Shown here one piece after another: positions 38,032 through 47,911 of a DNA stretch of 64,000 bases (the first letter of the stretch is position 1; each line of letters starts with the position of its first letter). Source of the stretch: Gammaproteobacteria bacterium. GTDB lineage: Bacteria > Pseudomonadota > Gammaproteobacteria > Pseudomonadales > Pseudohongiellaceae. The notes under the pieces are model-generated. The model ran no database searches and was not told the origin of the DNA. It saw only the letters and a program-made list of their open reading frames with translations. Made by a program: the position numbers and the translations under genes. The stretch lies in the NCBI GenBank assembly GCA_030654835.1, contig JAURWS010000037.1, positions 124,001-188,000 on the forward strand, given 5' to 3'.

Positions 38032-39690
38032 ATGTATCGATACGACAACTATGACCATCAGATGCTCGCAGACCGCATCGCACAATTTCGCCATCAAACA
38101 GAGCGATATCTGAAAGGTGAGCTGGCTGGACCAGAATTCTTACCCCTTCGCCTTCAGAATGGGCTGTATGTCCAGCGTCTTGCCCCAATGCTTCGGATTG
38201 CCATCCCTTATGGCATGCTTTCCAGCAGGCAACTGAGAAAACTGGCTCATATCGCCGATTATTACGACAAAGGGTATGGGCATTTTACGACCAGGCAAAA
38301 CATACAATTTAATTGGCCAGCACTGGTGGACGTACCCGACATACTTGCACATCTTGCCGAAGTGGAAATGCACGCAATTCAGACAAGTGGCAATTGCATA
38401 AGAAACACCACTACTGACCAGTTTGCGGGTAGCGCAGTTAACGAGATTGAAGATAGCCGCCCCTACTGCGAAATCATTCGCCAGTGGTCAACGTTTCATC
38501 CGGAATTCGCCTATTTGCCACGCAAATTCAAGATTGCGGTTTGCGGTACGGTAGATGATCAGGCTGCTACTCAAGTGCACGATATTGGTCTGTTCATTGT
38601 CAAGAGTGACACGGGGGAAATCGGCTTCAGAGTCTTGGTTGGTGGGGGCTTGGGAAGAACACCTGTCATTGGTAAGGAGATTCTGTCGTTCCTCCCGAAA
38701 CAGCATTTGCTAACTTATCTGGATGCAATCCTTAGAGTCTATAACCGTGAAGGGCGTAGAGATAACAAGTATAAAGCGCGTATCAAGATTTTAGTGAAAG
38801 AGACGGGTATTGAGTTATTTCGAGAAAAGGTTGAGCAAGAATGGCTTGCTCTTAAAGATGGACCACTGACGCTGACCGATGCAGAATTTTTACGCTGCAA
38901 ACGATACTTTCAGGATCCGGAGTATAAGGAGCTTTCCGAAGACTCACCGCAATTGCTCCAAGTTCTTGGAGAGAACGTACTCTTTGCCGGTTGGTACAAT
39001 CAGAATGTCAGCGCACACAAGAAGGCCGGGTACTCAATCGTTACAATATGCCTCAAGCAAACTGGTACCGCGCCAGGGGACATTACCAGCGATCAGATGA
39101 ACTTTGCCGCAGACTTGGCGGATAGCTACAGCTTTGGTGAATTACGTGTCAGCCACGAGCAAAATATCATCCTTGCCGATGTTGAAAAGTCAGCGCTCTA
39201 TGCGCTGTGGCAATCTCTTAAATCCCAAAAGTTGAACAGTGATAATCGTGGTTTGCTGACAGATATAATCTGCTGTCCCGGTGGTGACTTTTGTTCACTG
39301 GCCAACGCGAAGTCTATCCCCATCGCAGAGTCGATCCAGCGTCGCTTCGGAGACGCCTCAAGATTGAGGGATATCGGAGCCTTATCTCTGAATATATCGG
39401 GCTGTATGAATGCGTGCGGTCATCATCATGTGGGTAATATCGGCATCCTTGGTGTTGACAAAAAGGGAGCCGAGTTTTATCAAATATCTCTAGGTGGATC
39501 TGTAGATAACGATACCGCGCTGGGACAAATTGTTGGACCTTCCTTTGCGCAGGAAGAAGTTCCTGATGTGATTGAGAAGATCGTTAATGTCTACATGAAA
39601 AACCGTCAATCCGGCGAACGCTTTGTTGAGACTTTCAATCGTGTCGGAATAGATCCGTTCAAGGAAGAGGTTTATGCCAAAGCTGATTAA
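38032..39690 (+). CDS. cysI: Sulfite/nitrite reductase haemoprotein (CysI-type)
   Basis: This 552-residue sirohaem and [4Fe-4S] enzyme reduces sulfite to sulfide in cysteine synthesis. The N-terminal ferredoxin-like half contains GYGHFTTRQNIQFNW and the substrate-binding SGNCIRNTTTD. The cluster and sirohaem cysteines lie in IICCPGGDFCSLANAKSIP and SGCMNACGHHHVGNIG. It resembles the Pseudomonas PA1838 type, and the DUF934 gene that follows and overlaps it is the usual partner. Sulfite is preferred over nitrite as substrate because of that partner. Confidence 0.92.
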   Translation: MYRYDNYDHQMLADRIAQFRHQTERYLKGELAGPEFLPLRLQNGLYVQRLAPMLRIAIPYGMLSSRQLRKLAHIADYYDKGYGHFTTRQNIQFNWPALVDVPDILAHLAEVEMHAIQTSGNCIRNTTTDQFAGSAVNEIEDSRPYCEIIRQWSTFHPEFAYLPRKFKIAVCGTVDDQAATQVHDIGLFIVKSDTGEIGFRVLVGGGLGRTPVIGKEILSFLPKQHLLTYLDAILRVYNREGRRDNKYKARIKILVKETGIELFREKVEQEWLALKDGPLTLTDAEFLRCKRYFQDPEYKELSEDSPQLLQVLGENVLFAGWYNQNVSAHKKAGYSIVTICLKQTGTAPGDITSDQMNFAADLADSYSFGELRVSHEQNIILADVEKSALYALWQSLKSQKLNSDNRGLLTDIICCPGGDFCSLANAKSIPIAESIQRRFGDASRLRDIGALSLNISGCMNACGHHHVGNIGILGVDKKGAEFYQISLGGSVDNDTALGQIVGPSFAQEEVPDVIEKIVNVYMKNRQSGERFVETFNRVGIDPFKEEVYAKAD

Positions 39691-40174
39691 AAATCGTCAG
39701 ATAATTGATGATCGATGGGTATTGATTAAAGAGAGCCGTCAATTAGAGGATTTGCAGGCCTATAGTAGTCAGGATCTGATTGTTCCTCTGGCATTCTGGC
39801 TCGCAGAACACAACCGCATTCAGCAACGATCAGGCAAGACAGCGGTATGGCTGAATAGCAACGAAGTGCCGCAATCGCTCGGCTCGGATCTGCACAGCCT
39901 GGAGGTCATTGCTCTGAATTTCCCGATTTTTTCGGATGGACGAGCGTACACCTCGGCCCGGGAATTGCGCAGCAATCTTGGATACAAGGGGGAAATTCGC
40001 GCTATCGGTGATGTGCTCAGAGATCAGCTTTACTACATGTCCCGTTGTGGATTTGACGCATTTCTTATGCGTGACGACCAAAATCTGGAAAGAGCCCTCT
40101 CCGCCTTTAACGATTTCACTGAAGGCTATCAAGCAAGTGTGGACAAACCTATCCCACTATTCAGACGCCGCTGA
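39674..40174 (+). CDS. DUF934 protein, partner of CysI
   Basis: This 166-residue protein begins MPKLIKNRQIIDDRW, overlapping the end of cysI by 17 bases. It contains LNFPIFSDGRAYTSARELRSNLGYKGEIRAIGDVLRDQLYYMSRCGFDAF, the DUF934 core. In Pseudomonas and relatives it directly follows cysI and is thought to help sulfite reduction, perhaps as an electron donor or assembly factor. The exact role is not shown by the sequence. Confidence 0.92.
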   Translation: MPKLIKNRQIIDDRWVLIKESRQLEDLQAYSSQDLIVPLAFWLAEHNRIQQRSGKTAVWLNSNEVPQSLGSDLHSLEVIALNFPIFSDGRAYTSARELRSNLGYKGEIRAIGDVLRDQLYYMSRCGFDAFLMRDDQNLERALSAFNDFTEGYQASVDKPIPLFRRR

Positions 40175-40194
40175 TCAACTGCTTGCAGCTCTGA

Positions 40195-41217
40195 TCACGA
40201 TGCCTGGGATACGTTAAGCAATACACGCCCAATAGACCTTCCCATCCGCAACGTGCTTAATGCTTCTGGTAAATCTTGCATGCCGATTTCATGCGCCATT
40301 TTCTCTAAATTCGACAAATTCCACTCTGTTGCGAACTTTCTCCAAATTCTCGCTTTGTGTTCGATAGAAAGATTGACCGAGTCAACCCCCAGGAGGTTGA
40401 TTCCTCGAAGAATAAATGGGAAAACGCTAGCCTCGAAAACAGGTGAAGCAACTAAACCGCAGCACGCTACGCTCCCGCCATAACGCAGGGAGCTCAGGAT
40501 ATTGAGTAGTAACTGACCCCCCGCCACATCGATAGCCCCTGACCAACGCTCTTTCTGCAAGGCTCGCGAGGAAGGTTCGGAAAGAGTCTGCCTATCAATG
40601 ATTGAGGCTGCGCCAATGGAACGCAGATAAGACTCTTGCTCCAGCTTTCCAGTACAAGCGACGACGGTGAAACCAAGCTTTGCAAGTAGCGCAATTGCAA
40701 TAGCGCCTACCCCACCGGTTGCCCCGGTGACAAGCACTTCCCCTCGCTCAGCAGAGACACCATTCAGGAGCAGCTTCTCCACACACAGACCGGCTGTCAA
40801 TCCTGCTGTGCCCAGTATCATTGCGTGTCGTACGCTTAAACCCACGGGAATTGGTACAACCCAGTCGGCAGGCACCCGTATAAATTCAGCGAAGCCACCA
40901 TCGGTATTCATGCCTAAGTCGAATCCGGTGGCGAGCACCGAATCCCCAAGCCGGAATTTGGCCGAACTGGATGTCATTACTTCCCCCGCTGCATCTATGC
41001 CAGGCGTGTGGGGATACTGCCTAGTTACACCTCGATTGCCAGAAGCTGACAAGGCATCTTTGTAATTCAACGAAGAGTAATGAACTTTTATCAGTACTTC
41101 GCCCGCAGGCAAGTCGCTAATAGCACGATCTACAACTTCTCCAACGTACTCGGGTTTACCTCCGAGAGTCCTCTCTGTAATCCGAAACGCTTTGAACTTG
41201 TCTATGTGACGTACCAT
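40195..41217 (-). CDS. YhdH/AcuI-type NADPH quinone or acryloyl-CoA reductase
   Basis: This zinc-free medium-chain reductase has 340 residues from the preferred ATG at 41217 (MVRHIDKFKAFRI). The upstream frame extension overlaps the sohB 3' end and is rejected. The N-terminal GroES-like domain contains VHYSSLNYKDALSASGNRGV and YPHTPGIDAAGEV. The Rossmann motif is VLVTGATGGVGAIAIALLAKLG. E. coli AcuI/YhdH reduces acryloyl-CoA to propionyl-CoA, relevant to DMSP and 3-hydroxypropionate use; that activity here is inferred. Confidence 0.85.
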   Translation of the reverse strand: MVRHIDKFKAFRITERTLGGKPEYVGEVVDRAISDLPAGEVLIKVHYSSLNYKDALSASGNRGVTRQYPHTPGIDAAGEVMTSSSAKFRLGDSVLATGFDLGMNTDGGFAEFIRVPADWVVPIPVGLSVRHAMILGTAGLTAGLCVEKLLLNGVSAERGEVLVTGATGGVGAIAIALLAKLGFTVVACTGKLEQESYLRSIGAASIIDRQTLSEPSSRALQKERWSGAIDVAGGQLLLNILSSLRYGGSVACCGLVASPVFEASVFPFILRGINLLGVDSVNLSIEHKARIWRKFATEWNLSNLEKMAHEIGMQDLPEALSTLRMGRSIGRVLLNVSQAS

Positions 41218-41258
41218 CAGAACTATCCGTACGAAAGATAAATGCTGAGTAGAAGAGT

Positions 41259-42332
41259 TTAGGAGAAATAAGCACTCTGACGGGCTCTCTTGAGCCACGA
41301 CAAAACCGTTTTATCAATAGTGGTGTGAATCGCCGCACCCAATTTATCGCTAATGGTTCTGCGTATTTCAAAGCGCACAGCAAAGACATCGGCGTCGTCA
41401 CAGGCTCTAATGATGCATTCGTCACTAGTAATGATTCCGTCAATCATGCTGCGTTCCAGGGCTTGCAGACCAACCCATGTCTCACCGGTGGCTATGCTGT
41501 CAATTTCCACTGCAGGACGATGTTGTTTCACCCAGTCCTTGAATATGGCGTGCATCTCCTCGACATCTTCCTTGACCTTGTCTCGTCCACGCTGTGTGAT
41601 CTCGCCAAAGGTCGTAAGAGTCGTCTTGAATTCCCCGGCGCTGATAGTTTCATAATCGACCTCATGCTTGTGCAAGAGGCGATGAAAGTTTGGCAACTGG
41701 ACCAACACCCCAATCGAACCAAGAATCGCGAATGGGGCCGCGACCAATCTATCAGCGAGGCAAGCCATCATGTAGCCACCACTGGCAGCAACCATATCAA
41801 CACATACAGTCAGCGGTATGCCATGTTCCTTGATTCGAGACAATTGTGATGCGGCCAGTCCATAGGCATGGACCATGCCGCCGGGGCTCTCCAATCTAAC
41901 CAAAACTTCGTCTTGTGAAGTGGCCAACGACAGGATTGCAGTAATTTCCTCGCGTAGTGACTCCACTTCGCTAGCCTGAATATCCCCATTAAAATCTATT
42001 ACATAGACACGTTTTTTTGAATGAGGGTCAATCTCGGAATCTGACTCCAGGCTTCGCCTTGAGTTCTTAAGTTCGCGCGCCTCCTCTTTATGCCTCTTTC
42101 TTTCTCGCTTCTGTTCATGTTTGAAAGTGTCCTTGTCGTAGACAACTTTTTTCATGGCATCGCGCATGTCGTCCAATTCATCATTGAGACGAACAACACT
42201 GATGGCCCCCTTCCCTGCTGCTCTCCGCCCCCTTCCCCCAATTGCAATCATTGCTCCAATGACCACAGTGAAAGCAGCAGCCAAGGTGACGACCTTTGCT
42301 AGAAACAGGCAATACTCAATAAAATACTCCAA
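41259..42332 (-). CDS. sohB: SohB-like inner-membrane S49 serine protease
   Basis: This protein of 357 residues matches SohB throughout: an N-terminal membrane helix (LFLAKVVTLAAAFTVVIGAM), a charged linker, and the S49 domain. The conserved blocks are RLESPGGMVHAYGLAASQL and DMVAASGGYMMACLADRL; the catalytic serine is in AASGGYMMA. The start chosen is TTG at 42332, preceded by AAGGAG at 7 bases spacing. The frame extends to a GTG at 42410, but that part overlaps nudC and lacks homology. It follows nudC by about 16 bases. Confidence 0.9.
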   Translation of the reverse strand: MEYFIEYCLFLAKVVTLAAAFTVVIGAMIAIGGRGRRAAGKGAISVVRLNDELDDMRDAMKKVVYDKDTFKHEQKRERKRHKEEARELKNSRRSLESDSEIDPHSKKRVYVIDFNGDIQASEVESLREEITAILSLATSQDEVLVRLESPGGMVHAYGLAASQLSRIKEHGIPLTVCVDMVAASGGYMMACLADRLVAAPFAILGSIGVLVQLPNFHRLLHKHEVDYETISAGEFKTTLTTFGEITQRGRDKVKEDVEEMHAIFKDWVKQHRPAVEIDSIATGETWVGLQALERSMIDGIITSDECIIRACDDADVFAVRFEIRRTISDKLGAAIHTTIDKTVLSWLKRARQSAYFS

Positions 42333-42348
42333 AAATTTCTCCTTAAAT

Positions 42349-43179
42349 TCAATTGCGCTCTCGCAATTCAAAGTGCTGCAAGAATAACTCAATGAGTTGT
42401 CCTGCGACACTGATACTGGCTGCTGGAATTATGGGTAAATCGGCGCGCCGGAACCAGCCTGCTTCGGCGATCTCCTTGCCATCTACACTGATGTCACCAG
42501 ACTTGTAATCGGCAAAAAAACCGAGCATCAATTGCGATGGGAATGGCCATGACTGACTCCTTATATAGCGGATGTTTTCCACTTCGATTCCTACCTCTTC
42601 TTGTACCTCTCTCACAACCGCTTCTTCGGGAGTTTCTCCCACCTCCATGAATCCCGCCAGACAGCTGAAGAATGCGCTAGATTTACCAAAATGGCGTGCA
42701 AGCAGTATTTCATCCTGTTTGATGACCAGGACTATCACGCAGGGATTGATTCGAGGATAAAAATGGAGTTTGCAGGAAGTGCAGACCAGTGCTCGCTCGG
42801 AACTATGTGGCACCGTATGGGCTCCGCATCTTCCACAATATCGATGATTATCGTACCAATGGAGCAACTGATTGGCTTTGCCTGCAGCGGCAAAGACATC
42901 CATGTTCTGGCTGAACAGCAGTTTCCTGAGTGAAGTTTTTTCAGCATCAAGCAGGCGAAAACTCGCATCACTGAGCCCAAGAGCCAAGCATGGACGCAAG
43001 GCAAATTCGCCTATCATCAGCGAATGTTGCTGTGACTCAATGCAGATATCCTGCAGGGTTGTTGCAGGCCAAAAGTAATTTTCGTTTCGGTGGAGAATTT
43101 CCCCATTGTGGAAGAGTAATACCTGCTCTTTGCCGGAAAAATTTTCTGGTGTCAAAAAGTACTCAGATTTTAGTTCCAT
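42349..43179 (-). CDS. nudC: NAD(H)/NAD-capped RNA pyrophosphatase NudC
   Basis: This 276-residue Nudix enzyme cleaves NADH and NAD caps on RNA. The zinc ribbon is YCGRCG and VCTSC. The Nudix box is GFMEVGETPEEAVVREVQEEVGI, recognisable by its Glu-rich REVQEE core. The NADH-specific tail SQSWPFPSQLMLGF is present, which separates it from other Nudix families. Length agrees with E. coli NudC (257). Confidence 0.94.
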   Translation of the reverse strand: MELKSEYFLTPENFSGKEQVLLFHNGEILHRNENYFWPATTLQDICIESQQHSLMIGEFALRPCLALGLSDASFRLLDAEKTSLRKLLFSQNMDVFAAAGKANQLLHWYDNHRYCGRCGAHTVPHSSERALVCTSCKLHFYPRINPCVIVLVIKQDEILLARHFGKSSAFFSCLAGFMEVGETPEEAVVREVQEEVGIEVENIRYIRSQSWPFPSQLMLGFFADYKSGDISVDGKEIAEAGWFRRADLPIIPAASISVAGQLIELFLQHFELRERN

Positions 43180-43203
43180 GCAACGCCAGTTCCTTGAGTG
43201 GGC

Positions 43204-43917
43204 TCAATGCTCAGAAGTCGTCCAAAGACAACGGTTACCGCTTTGCTTGTTGATACGCAAAAGTAAGCGCGTATGGGCGGCTATTGCTTCCTCTTCTATA
43301 TGGCTTACAAGCAGTGGCGGACGGTCAAAATCGAGTTTGCGACTTACGACCTCAATCTTCCTGACATTAGTCTCTTCTGTTCCTAACAGTAATGACGTCT
43401 GCCCTCCGGTCATCAACAGATAGACATCGGCAAGAATCTCCGCATCCAGCAACGCACCGTGCAGATCTCGTTGTGAGTTATCCACCTCATAGCGCTTGCA
43501 GAGAGCGTCCAGACTGTTGCGCTGTCCCGGGTGCTTCTTACGTGCCATCGTCAAGGTATCGACGACAGAGCAATAGTCTTCCATTCGACCGTGCTGCGTC
43601 CCGGCGAGCTTGAGCTCACTATTGAGAAATCCAATGTCAAACGGCGCATTATGTATGATCAGTTCGGCCTCTGAGACGAAGTGCAAAAAATCGTCAGCCA
43701 CGTTTCGGAATCGAGGTTTATCGGCAAGGAAGGCTGATGTGATGCCATGTACTTGGACAGCACCTTCGTCGATCTCACGATCTGGATTCAAGTAGCAATG
43801 AAAATGACGTCCGGTGAGACGTCTATTTTCAATTTCGATGCATCCGATCTCGATGACTCTGTGACCTTGAGCGGGATCGAGTCCGGTGGTTTCAGTATCT
43901 AAGACAATTTGTCGCAT
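43204..43917 (-). CDS. dnaQ: DNA polymerase III epsilon subunit (proofreading exonuclease)
   Basis: This 237-residue 3'-5' exonuclease starts MRQIVLDTETTGLDPAQGHRVIEIG, with ExoI residues Asp7 and Glu9. ExoII is in LIIHNAPFDIGFLN and ExoIII in LHGALLDAEILADVYLLM. The C-terminal tail should bind the alpha subunit. It lies 29 bases after rnhA on the same strand, whereas E. coli has the two genes divergent. Confidence 0.95.
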   Translation of the reverse strand: MRQIVLDTETTGLDPAQGHRVIEIGCIEIENRRLTGRHFHCYLNPDREIDEGAVQVHGITSAFLADKPRFRNVADDFLHFVSEAELIIHNAPFDIGFLNSELKLAGTQHGRMEDYCSVVDTLTMARKKHPGQRNSLDALCKRYEVDNSQRDLHGALLDAEILADVYLLMTGGQTSLLLGTEETNVRKIEVVSRKLDFDRPPLLVSHIEEEAIAAHTRLLLRINKQSGNRCLWTTSEH

Positions 43918-43946
43918 AGTCTATCTAATAGCCTGATATTGTTGAA

Positions 43947-44402
43947 TTATTCGCTGTAATTTTTAAGCAGCTCATCAATCCCACGATTGGCCAGTTCATC
44001 GGCCAATTCATTTTCACGATGACCACTGTGGCCTTTGACCCACTCCCATCTGATTTTGTGCTGCACGGCAAGTTCATCCAGCTTTCGCCAAAGATCGTCA
44101 TTGAGCACTGGCTTTTTGGCAGCGGTTTTCCAATTGCGCTTTTTCCAGTTGGGCAACCACTCGGTAATTCCCGTTAATACGTATTTCGAGTCGCTAATAA
44201 CGGTGACATCACACCCTGAACGTTTGAGTGCCATGAGCCCTTGTATTACCGCAGTAAGTTCCATGCGATTATTGGTGGTGAGAGTTTCTCCTCCATAGAG
44301 AATTTTTTCGATCCCCTTATATCTCAGCAAGACTCCCCACCCACCTTTTCCAGGGTTACCTTTGCACGCTCCGTCTGTGTACATTTCTACAACATTTGAC
44401 AA
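43947..44402 (-). CDS. rnhA: Ribonuclease HI
   Basis: This 151-residue enzyme cuts the RNA strand of RNA-DNA hybrids. The four acidic residues are in [34 protein letters not shown] and ENELADELA. The basic handle [13 protein letters not shown] and the histidine loop [10 protein letters not shown] are present. Length is close to E. coli (155). A methyltransferase gene lies upstream and dnaQ downstream. Confidence 0.96.
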   Translation of the reverse strand: MSNVVEMYTDGACKGNPGKGGWGVLLRYKGIEKILYGGETLTTNNRMELTAVIQGLMALKRSGCDVTVISDSKYVLTGITEWLPNWKKRNWKTAAKKPVLNDDLWRKLDELAVQHKIRWEWVKGHSGHRENELADELANRGIDELLKNYSE

Positions 44403-44440
44403 TCAAACACCTTCCACGATGTGAATCTTAACTATGTGCT

Positions 44441-45259
44441 TTAACTGGAGACGGGCGTTCTGGTTTTGTCGTCTTCGTTGTGTATTCCCACCGTTTCACC
44501 AACCTGGCGCACAATAACAGGCCGTGGAATTCGTGGCCAGCGCGGCACAATTGGCGTCATTGGCATCACTTGTTTGCACGCTACTATAAAATACACAGCC
44601 CCGAGCGGATGCAGAAAGCGTCGCCCGAGCCCTTCCATTTTTGGCGCCAGACTAACCATTTTCAGATTGTTGATTGGAAGGAGGTAACCGCTATGCATCA
44701 CTTTGTCGATGCTGAAATCCAGCAGTTTCAACCAGTCACTCACCCTCCCGCTCGAGATGAATCGCCCACTCCACGGAACGCAGCTTTTCCAACGAAAAAG
44801 CTTTCTGAGCCCCCATGTACTTACGGGATTGAATCCTATAATCAGCAGCTTTCCGCCGGGCATAACAACCCTGGCGGCCTCTCTCAGCAGCCTGTGGCTG
44901 TCAGGTGTGAAATCCAGTGCGTGGTGTATTAGTACAGCATCAACGCTTTCGTTCGATAACGGCAAGAACTCATTACTGGCGACAGGGAAACGAGTACCGG
45001 TAATATGGGACGGGGTGAAAAAAAACTTATGCCCCACGGGACTTTCGCCTAACATGGACTGCGCGCAACAACCCAACTGCAGAATATGATATCCAAAGAC
45101 ACGTGCCAGAAGCGGTTCAAGCATGTCTTTTTCAGTCGCCAGCAACTCACGACCAAGCGGAGACCGCAGCCAGACATCCATATCCTGAAACAAGATTTGA
45201 GGCTCAGGCAATTGATGGCGCTGCTGCCATCGCATTCGATAGTTTGAGAAAAGTGACAT
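44441..45259 (-). CDS. YafS-like SAM-dependent methyltransferase
   Basis: This 272-residue protein has a class I methyltransferase fold. The segment LQLGCCAQ stands where motif I usually has GxGxG, so that loop is degenerate. Later motifs LPLSNESVDAVLIHHALDF and EAARVVMPGGKLLIIGFNPVSTWGLRKLF are normal for the UbiE/YafS group. The gene lies between divergent gloB and downstream rnhA, the position of yafS in E. coli. The substrate is unknown. Confidence 0.82.
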   Translation of the reverse strand: MSLFSNYRMRWQQRHQLPEPQILFQDMDVWLRSPLGRELLATEKDMLEPLLARVFGYHILQLGCCAQSMLGESPVGHKFFFTPSHITGTRFPVASNEFLPLSNESVDAVLIHHALDFTPDSHRLLREAARVVMPGGKLLIIGFNPVSTWGLRKLFRWKSCVPWSGRFISSGRVSDWLKLLDFSIDKVMHSGYLLPINNLKMVSLAPKMEGLGRRFLHPLGAVYFIVACKQVMPMTPIVPRWPRIPRPVIVRQVGETVGIHNEDDKTRTPVSS

Positions 45260-45319
45260 GGTTACAACTTACATCCATCTGTCGGAATGCATGGTCTTTA
45301 GTTCTACGGATAATACACT

Positions 45320-46129
45320 ATGGCTCTCAAAGTAAGTTCCATCCGCGCTTTTAGTGACAATTATATATGGGCGTTTGGTCAAGACGGCAGCAGAGATGTG
45401 TGTATCGTTGATCCCGGCGATGCAGACCCCGTCCTAGCAATGTTACTTGCCGAAGATCTACACATATCCGCAATTCTGCTGACCCATCACCATGCGGATC
45501 ACATCGGTGGGGTGGAAGCACTCTTGGCAGAATTTCCAGACACGCCTGTCTACGGCCCGCAATCCAGTAAAATTGATTCAGTGACCTCTCCGCTTGGTGA
45601 CGGTGACAAGCTAAATGTGGCAGGAGCCGAGTTCTCAGTAATATCTGTGCCCGGGCATACTTTAGATCACATTGCTTACCATACGTGCAGCCATTCAAAC
45701 GAAGAAAACATCGAATCTGGGCTGCTATTTTGTGGAGATACCCTTTTTTGTGGAGGATGTGGAAGAATTTTTGAAGGTAACCCCGGCATGATGTACGCTT
45801 CGCTGGATAAACTGGCGTCCTTGCCAGCGTCGACCATGGTATATTGCGCCCACGAATACACGCAGAACAATCTACGCTTTGCGTTGTATGCAGATCCAGG
45901 TAACCGAGACACGATTGAACGGCTTCAGCAGGTGAACGAAGCCCGTAGCGCGGAGGTCTCAACAGTTCCATCCATGTTATCAATGGAGTTGCGAACTAAT
46001 CCTTTTTTACGCTGTCATACTAAGGCCGTCAGAGAAACCGTTATCGAGAAAATGGCCATCCCCTTCGACAGTAGTGACATCGAAGTATTTGCGGCACTTA
46101 GACGATGGAAGGACAGTTTTTCTGCATAA
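45320..46129 (+). CDS. gloB: Hydroxyacylglutathione hydrolase (glyoxalase II)
   Basis: This 269-residue metallo-beta-lactamase-fold enzyme hydrolyses S-lactoylglutathione in methylglyoxal detoxification. The binuclear metal site THHHADHIGG is at residues 55-64. The further ligands lie in VPGHTLDHIAYH, CGDTLFCGGCGRIFEG and YCAHEYTQNNLRFA. The C-terminal helical domain ends as in other GloB proteins. mltD follows 57 bases later, the same order as in E. coli and Pseudomonas. Confidence 0.96.
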   Translation: MALKVSSIRAFSDNYIWAFGQDGSRDVCIVDPGDADPVLAMLLAEDLHISAILLTHHHADHIGGVEALLAEFPDTPVYGPQSSKIDSVTSPLGDGDKLNVAGAEFSVISVPGHTLDHIAYHTCSHSNEENIESGLLFCGDTLFCGGCGRIFEGNPGMMYASLDKLASLPASTMVYCAHEYTQNNLRFALYADPGNRDTIERLQQVNEARSAEVSTVPSMLSMELRTNPFLRCHTKAVRETVIEKMAIPFDSSDIEVFAALRRWKDSFSA

Positions 46130-46185
46130 TATCCAGGCTATAGACAACCTTGCGCCCCGCAATTTTCAATCTGGCAAGTTATATA

Positions 46186-47877
46186 ATGTTTTTGAATTTT
46201 AACACTTTAAGATCAATTTACGGCTTCTCTGGAGCGATAGCGCCGGTGCGACTGAACAAGCTAAGTGCTTTGATTTCAGTTGTTACGCTACTGAATGCCT
46301 GCAGTGTCGTTCAAGATCCAAACATTGTCCTCCAAGGGGATACGCAAACAGCTCAGGGAACGACGAGCAATTCTGCCCGAATCGTAACTGGTCGAGCAGA
46401 TCCGGCAAGGATTCATATTCAGTCCGGGTCAGGAAGCAGCGAAACTGCTGCTGATCAATTCGATAATATATGGACGAGGATTGGCAGTGGCCTTTCGTTC
46501 AGCCTAAGTCATGACAATGAGAGGATAGAGGAACAGATCGCTTTCTATAAAGACAACCCCGCCTTTTTAAAGACAGTCACGGAGCGATCAAGGCCTTTCA
46601 TCTATGAAATTGTTGAGGAGCTAGAGAGACGCTCTCTACCCTTGGAGTTGGCACTTCTTCCCATCGTGGAAAGTGCCTACAACCCCAATGCCACGGCTGG
46701 AAAAAATTCAGTTGGGCTATGGCAAATTGTTAACGCTACTGCCAGAAGTCTAGGGATTAAGCAGGATTGGTGGTATGACGGCCGACGGGATCCAATCGCC
46801 TCGACCAGCGCAGCGCTGGACTACTTGACTACACTCAACGAGATGTTTGAAAACGATTGGCTTCTCACTTTAGCCGCGTATAACACGGGCCAGGGTAACG
46901 TCCAGAAGGCTATCGAACAAAACAGCCGTAGATCTCGTGCAACGGATTACTGGTCTCTGAATCTCTCCTCGACCACGGAGGATTTTGTTCCGAAACTTAT
47001 TGCCCTTTCTCGATTGATTTCCACTCCTGACCATTATGGCGTGGAATTGGCGGATGTCGGAAATGAGAGAGTGGTTGCCAGACTGGAGGCAGGGACACAG
47101 ATTGATTTGGCGTTGGTTGCCAGTCTGGCTGGGGTTGACCCCGAAATTCTCTATCAACTGAACCCTGGAATCAGACAATGGGCCACGCACCCGGATGGTC
47201 CGCATACACTTCTGGTTCCAATTGATCAAGTAGATGCTTTTGAGTCTGCAGTGGCGAGCCTGAAAGGTCAGACTCCAGTCACCTGGGACAGGTATGTTGT
47301 ACAGTCTGGCGATACGCTTGGCAAGATTGCACGCCAGTTCAATACGCAAGTTGCGGCATTACAGCAGGCCAACGGCATTGAAGGTAGTCGTATAATTGCC
47401 GGCGAATCACTCCTGATACCCCGCGCCTATAAATCGGCAGCCCCATTAGCCACCCCGAATGCTCCTGAATACTTGGCTGGTGTAGCCATTGCCGGTGATG
47501 TGTCTCCACTTGGTATTACACCACCTACACGATATGAGGTCCGCTCTGGCGATAGTCTATGGCGGATAGCGAATCGCTATAATCTGAATACATCGACACT
47601 TGCCGCGTGGAATAACATTTCAACTGAGGCCGTCTTGCGCCCCGGCCAGATTCTGATGCTTCACTCCGATCCAGCTATCGCGCAAGCGGTCGAAAGTGGA
47701 AGAGGTAATGATGCAATTCAGTACACAGTCAAATCTGGCGACACGCTTGCCCGTATTGCAAGAAAATATGGTGTAGAGGTCGCGGAACTTCTCGAGTGGA
47801 ATGACCTTCAAGCTAAAGGGTTGATACACCCCGGGCAACAACTGCTTTTGCATCCCGAGGGTTCGGAGCTTAACTGA
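46186..47877 (+). CDS. mltD: Membrane-bound lytic murein transglycosylase D with three LysM domains
   Basis: This lipoprotein of 563 residues from the ATG at 46186 cleaves peptidoglycan glycan chains. A TTG frame opening at 46150 is less likely. The lipobox is LLNAC|SV. The SLT catalytic domain contains LPIVESAYNPNATAGKNSVGLWQI, with the catalytic Glu in VESAY, and later LAAYNTGQGNV. Three LysM repeats bind peptidoglycan: YVVQSGDTLGKIARQF, YEVRSGDSLWRIANRY and YTVKSGDTLARIARKY. It is convergent with ppiD. Confidence 0.94.
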   Translation: MFLNFNTLRSIYGFSGAIAPVRLNKLSALISVVTLLNACSVVQDPNIVLQGDTQTAQGTTSNSARIVTGRADPARIHIQSGSGSSETAADQFDNIWTRIGSGLSFSLSHDNERIEEQIAFYKDNPAFLKTVTERSRPFIYEIVEELERRSLPLELALLPIVESAYNPNATAGKNSVGLWQIVNATARSLGIKQDWWYDGRRDPIASTSAALDYLTTLNEMFENDWLLTLAAYNTGQGNVQKAIEQNSRRSRATDYWSLNLSSTTEDFVPKLIALSRLISTPDHYGVELADVGNERVVARLEAGTQIDLALVASLAGVDPEILYQLNPGIRQWATHPDGPHTLLVPIDQVDAFESAVASLKGQTPVTWDRYVVQSGDTLGKIARQFNTQVAALQQANGIEGSRIIAGESLLIPRAYKSAAPLATPNAPEYLAGVAIAGDVSPLGITPPTRYEVRSGDSLWRIANRYNLNTSTLAAWNNISTEAVLRPGQILMLHSDPAIAQAVESGRGNDAIQYTVKSGDTLARIARKYGVEVAELLEWNDLQAKGLIHPGQQLLLHPEGSELN

Positions 47878-47911
47878 TACCAGCTAAGCTCCTCTCCGAG
47901 ACATATGTCTT

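Noticed and set aside
41218-41298. N-terminal extension of the AcuI-type reductase
   Set aside because: It overlaps the sohB 3' end, and the family starts at the ATG at 41217.
42333-42410. N-terminal extension of SohB from a GTG
   Set aside because: It lies inside nudC, and a TTG with a strong ribosome site begins exactly where SohB homology starts.
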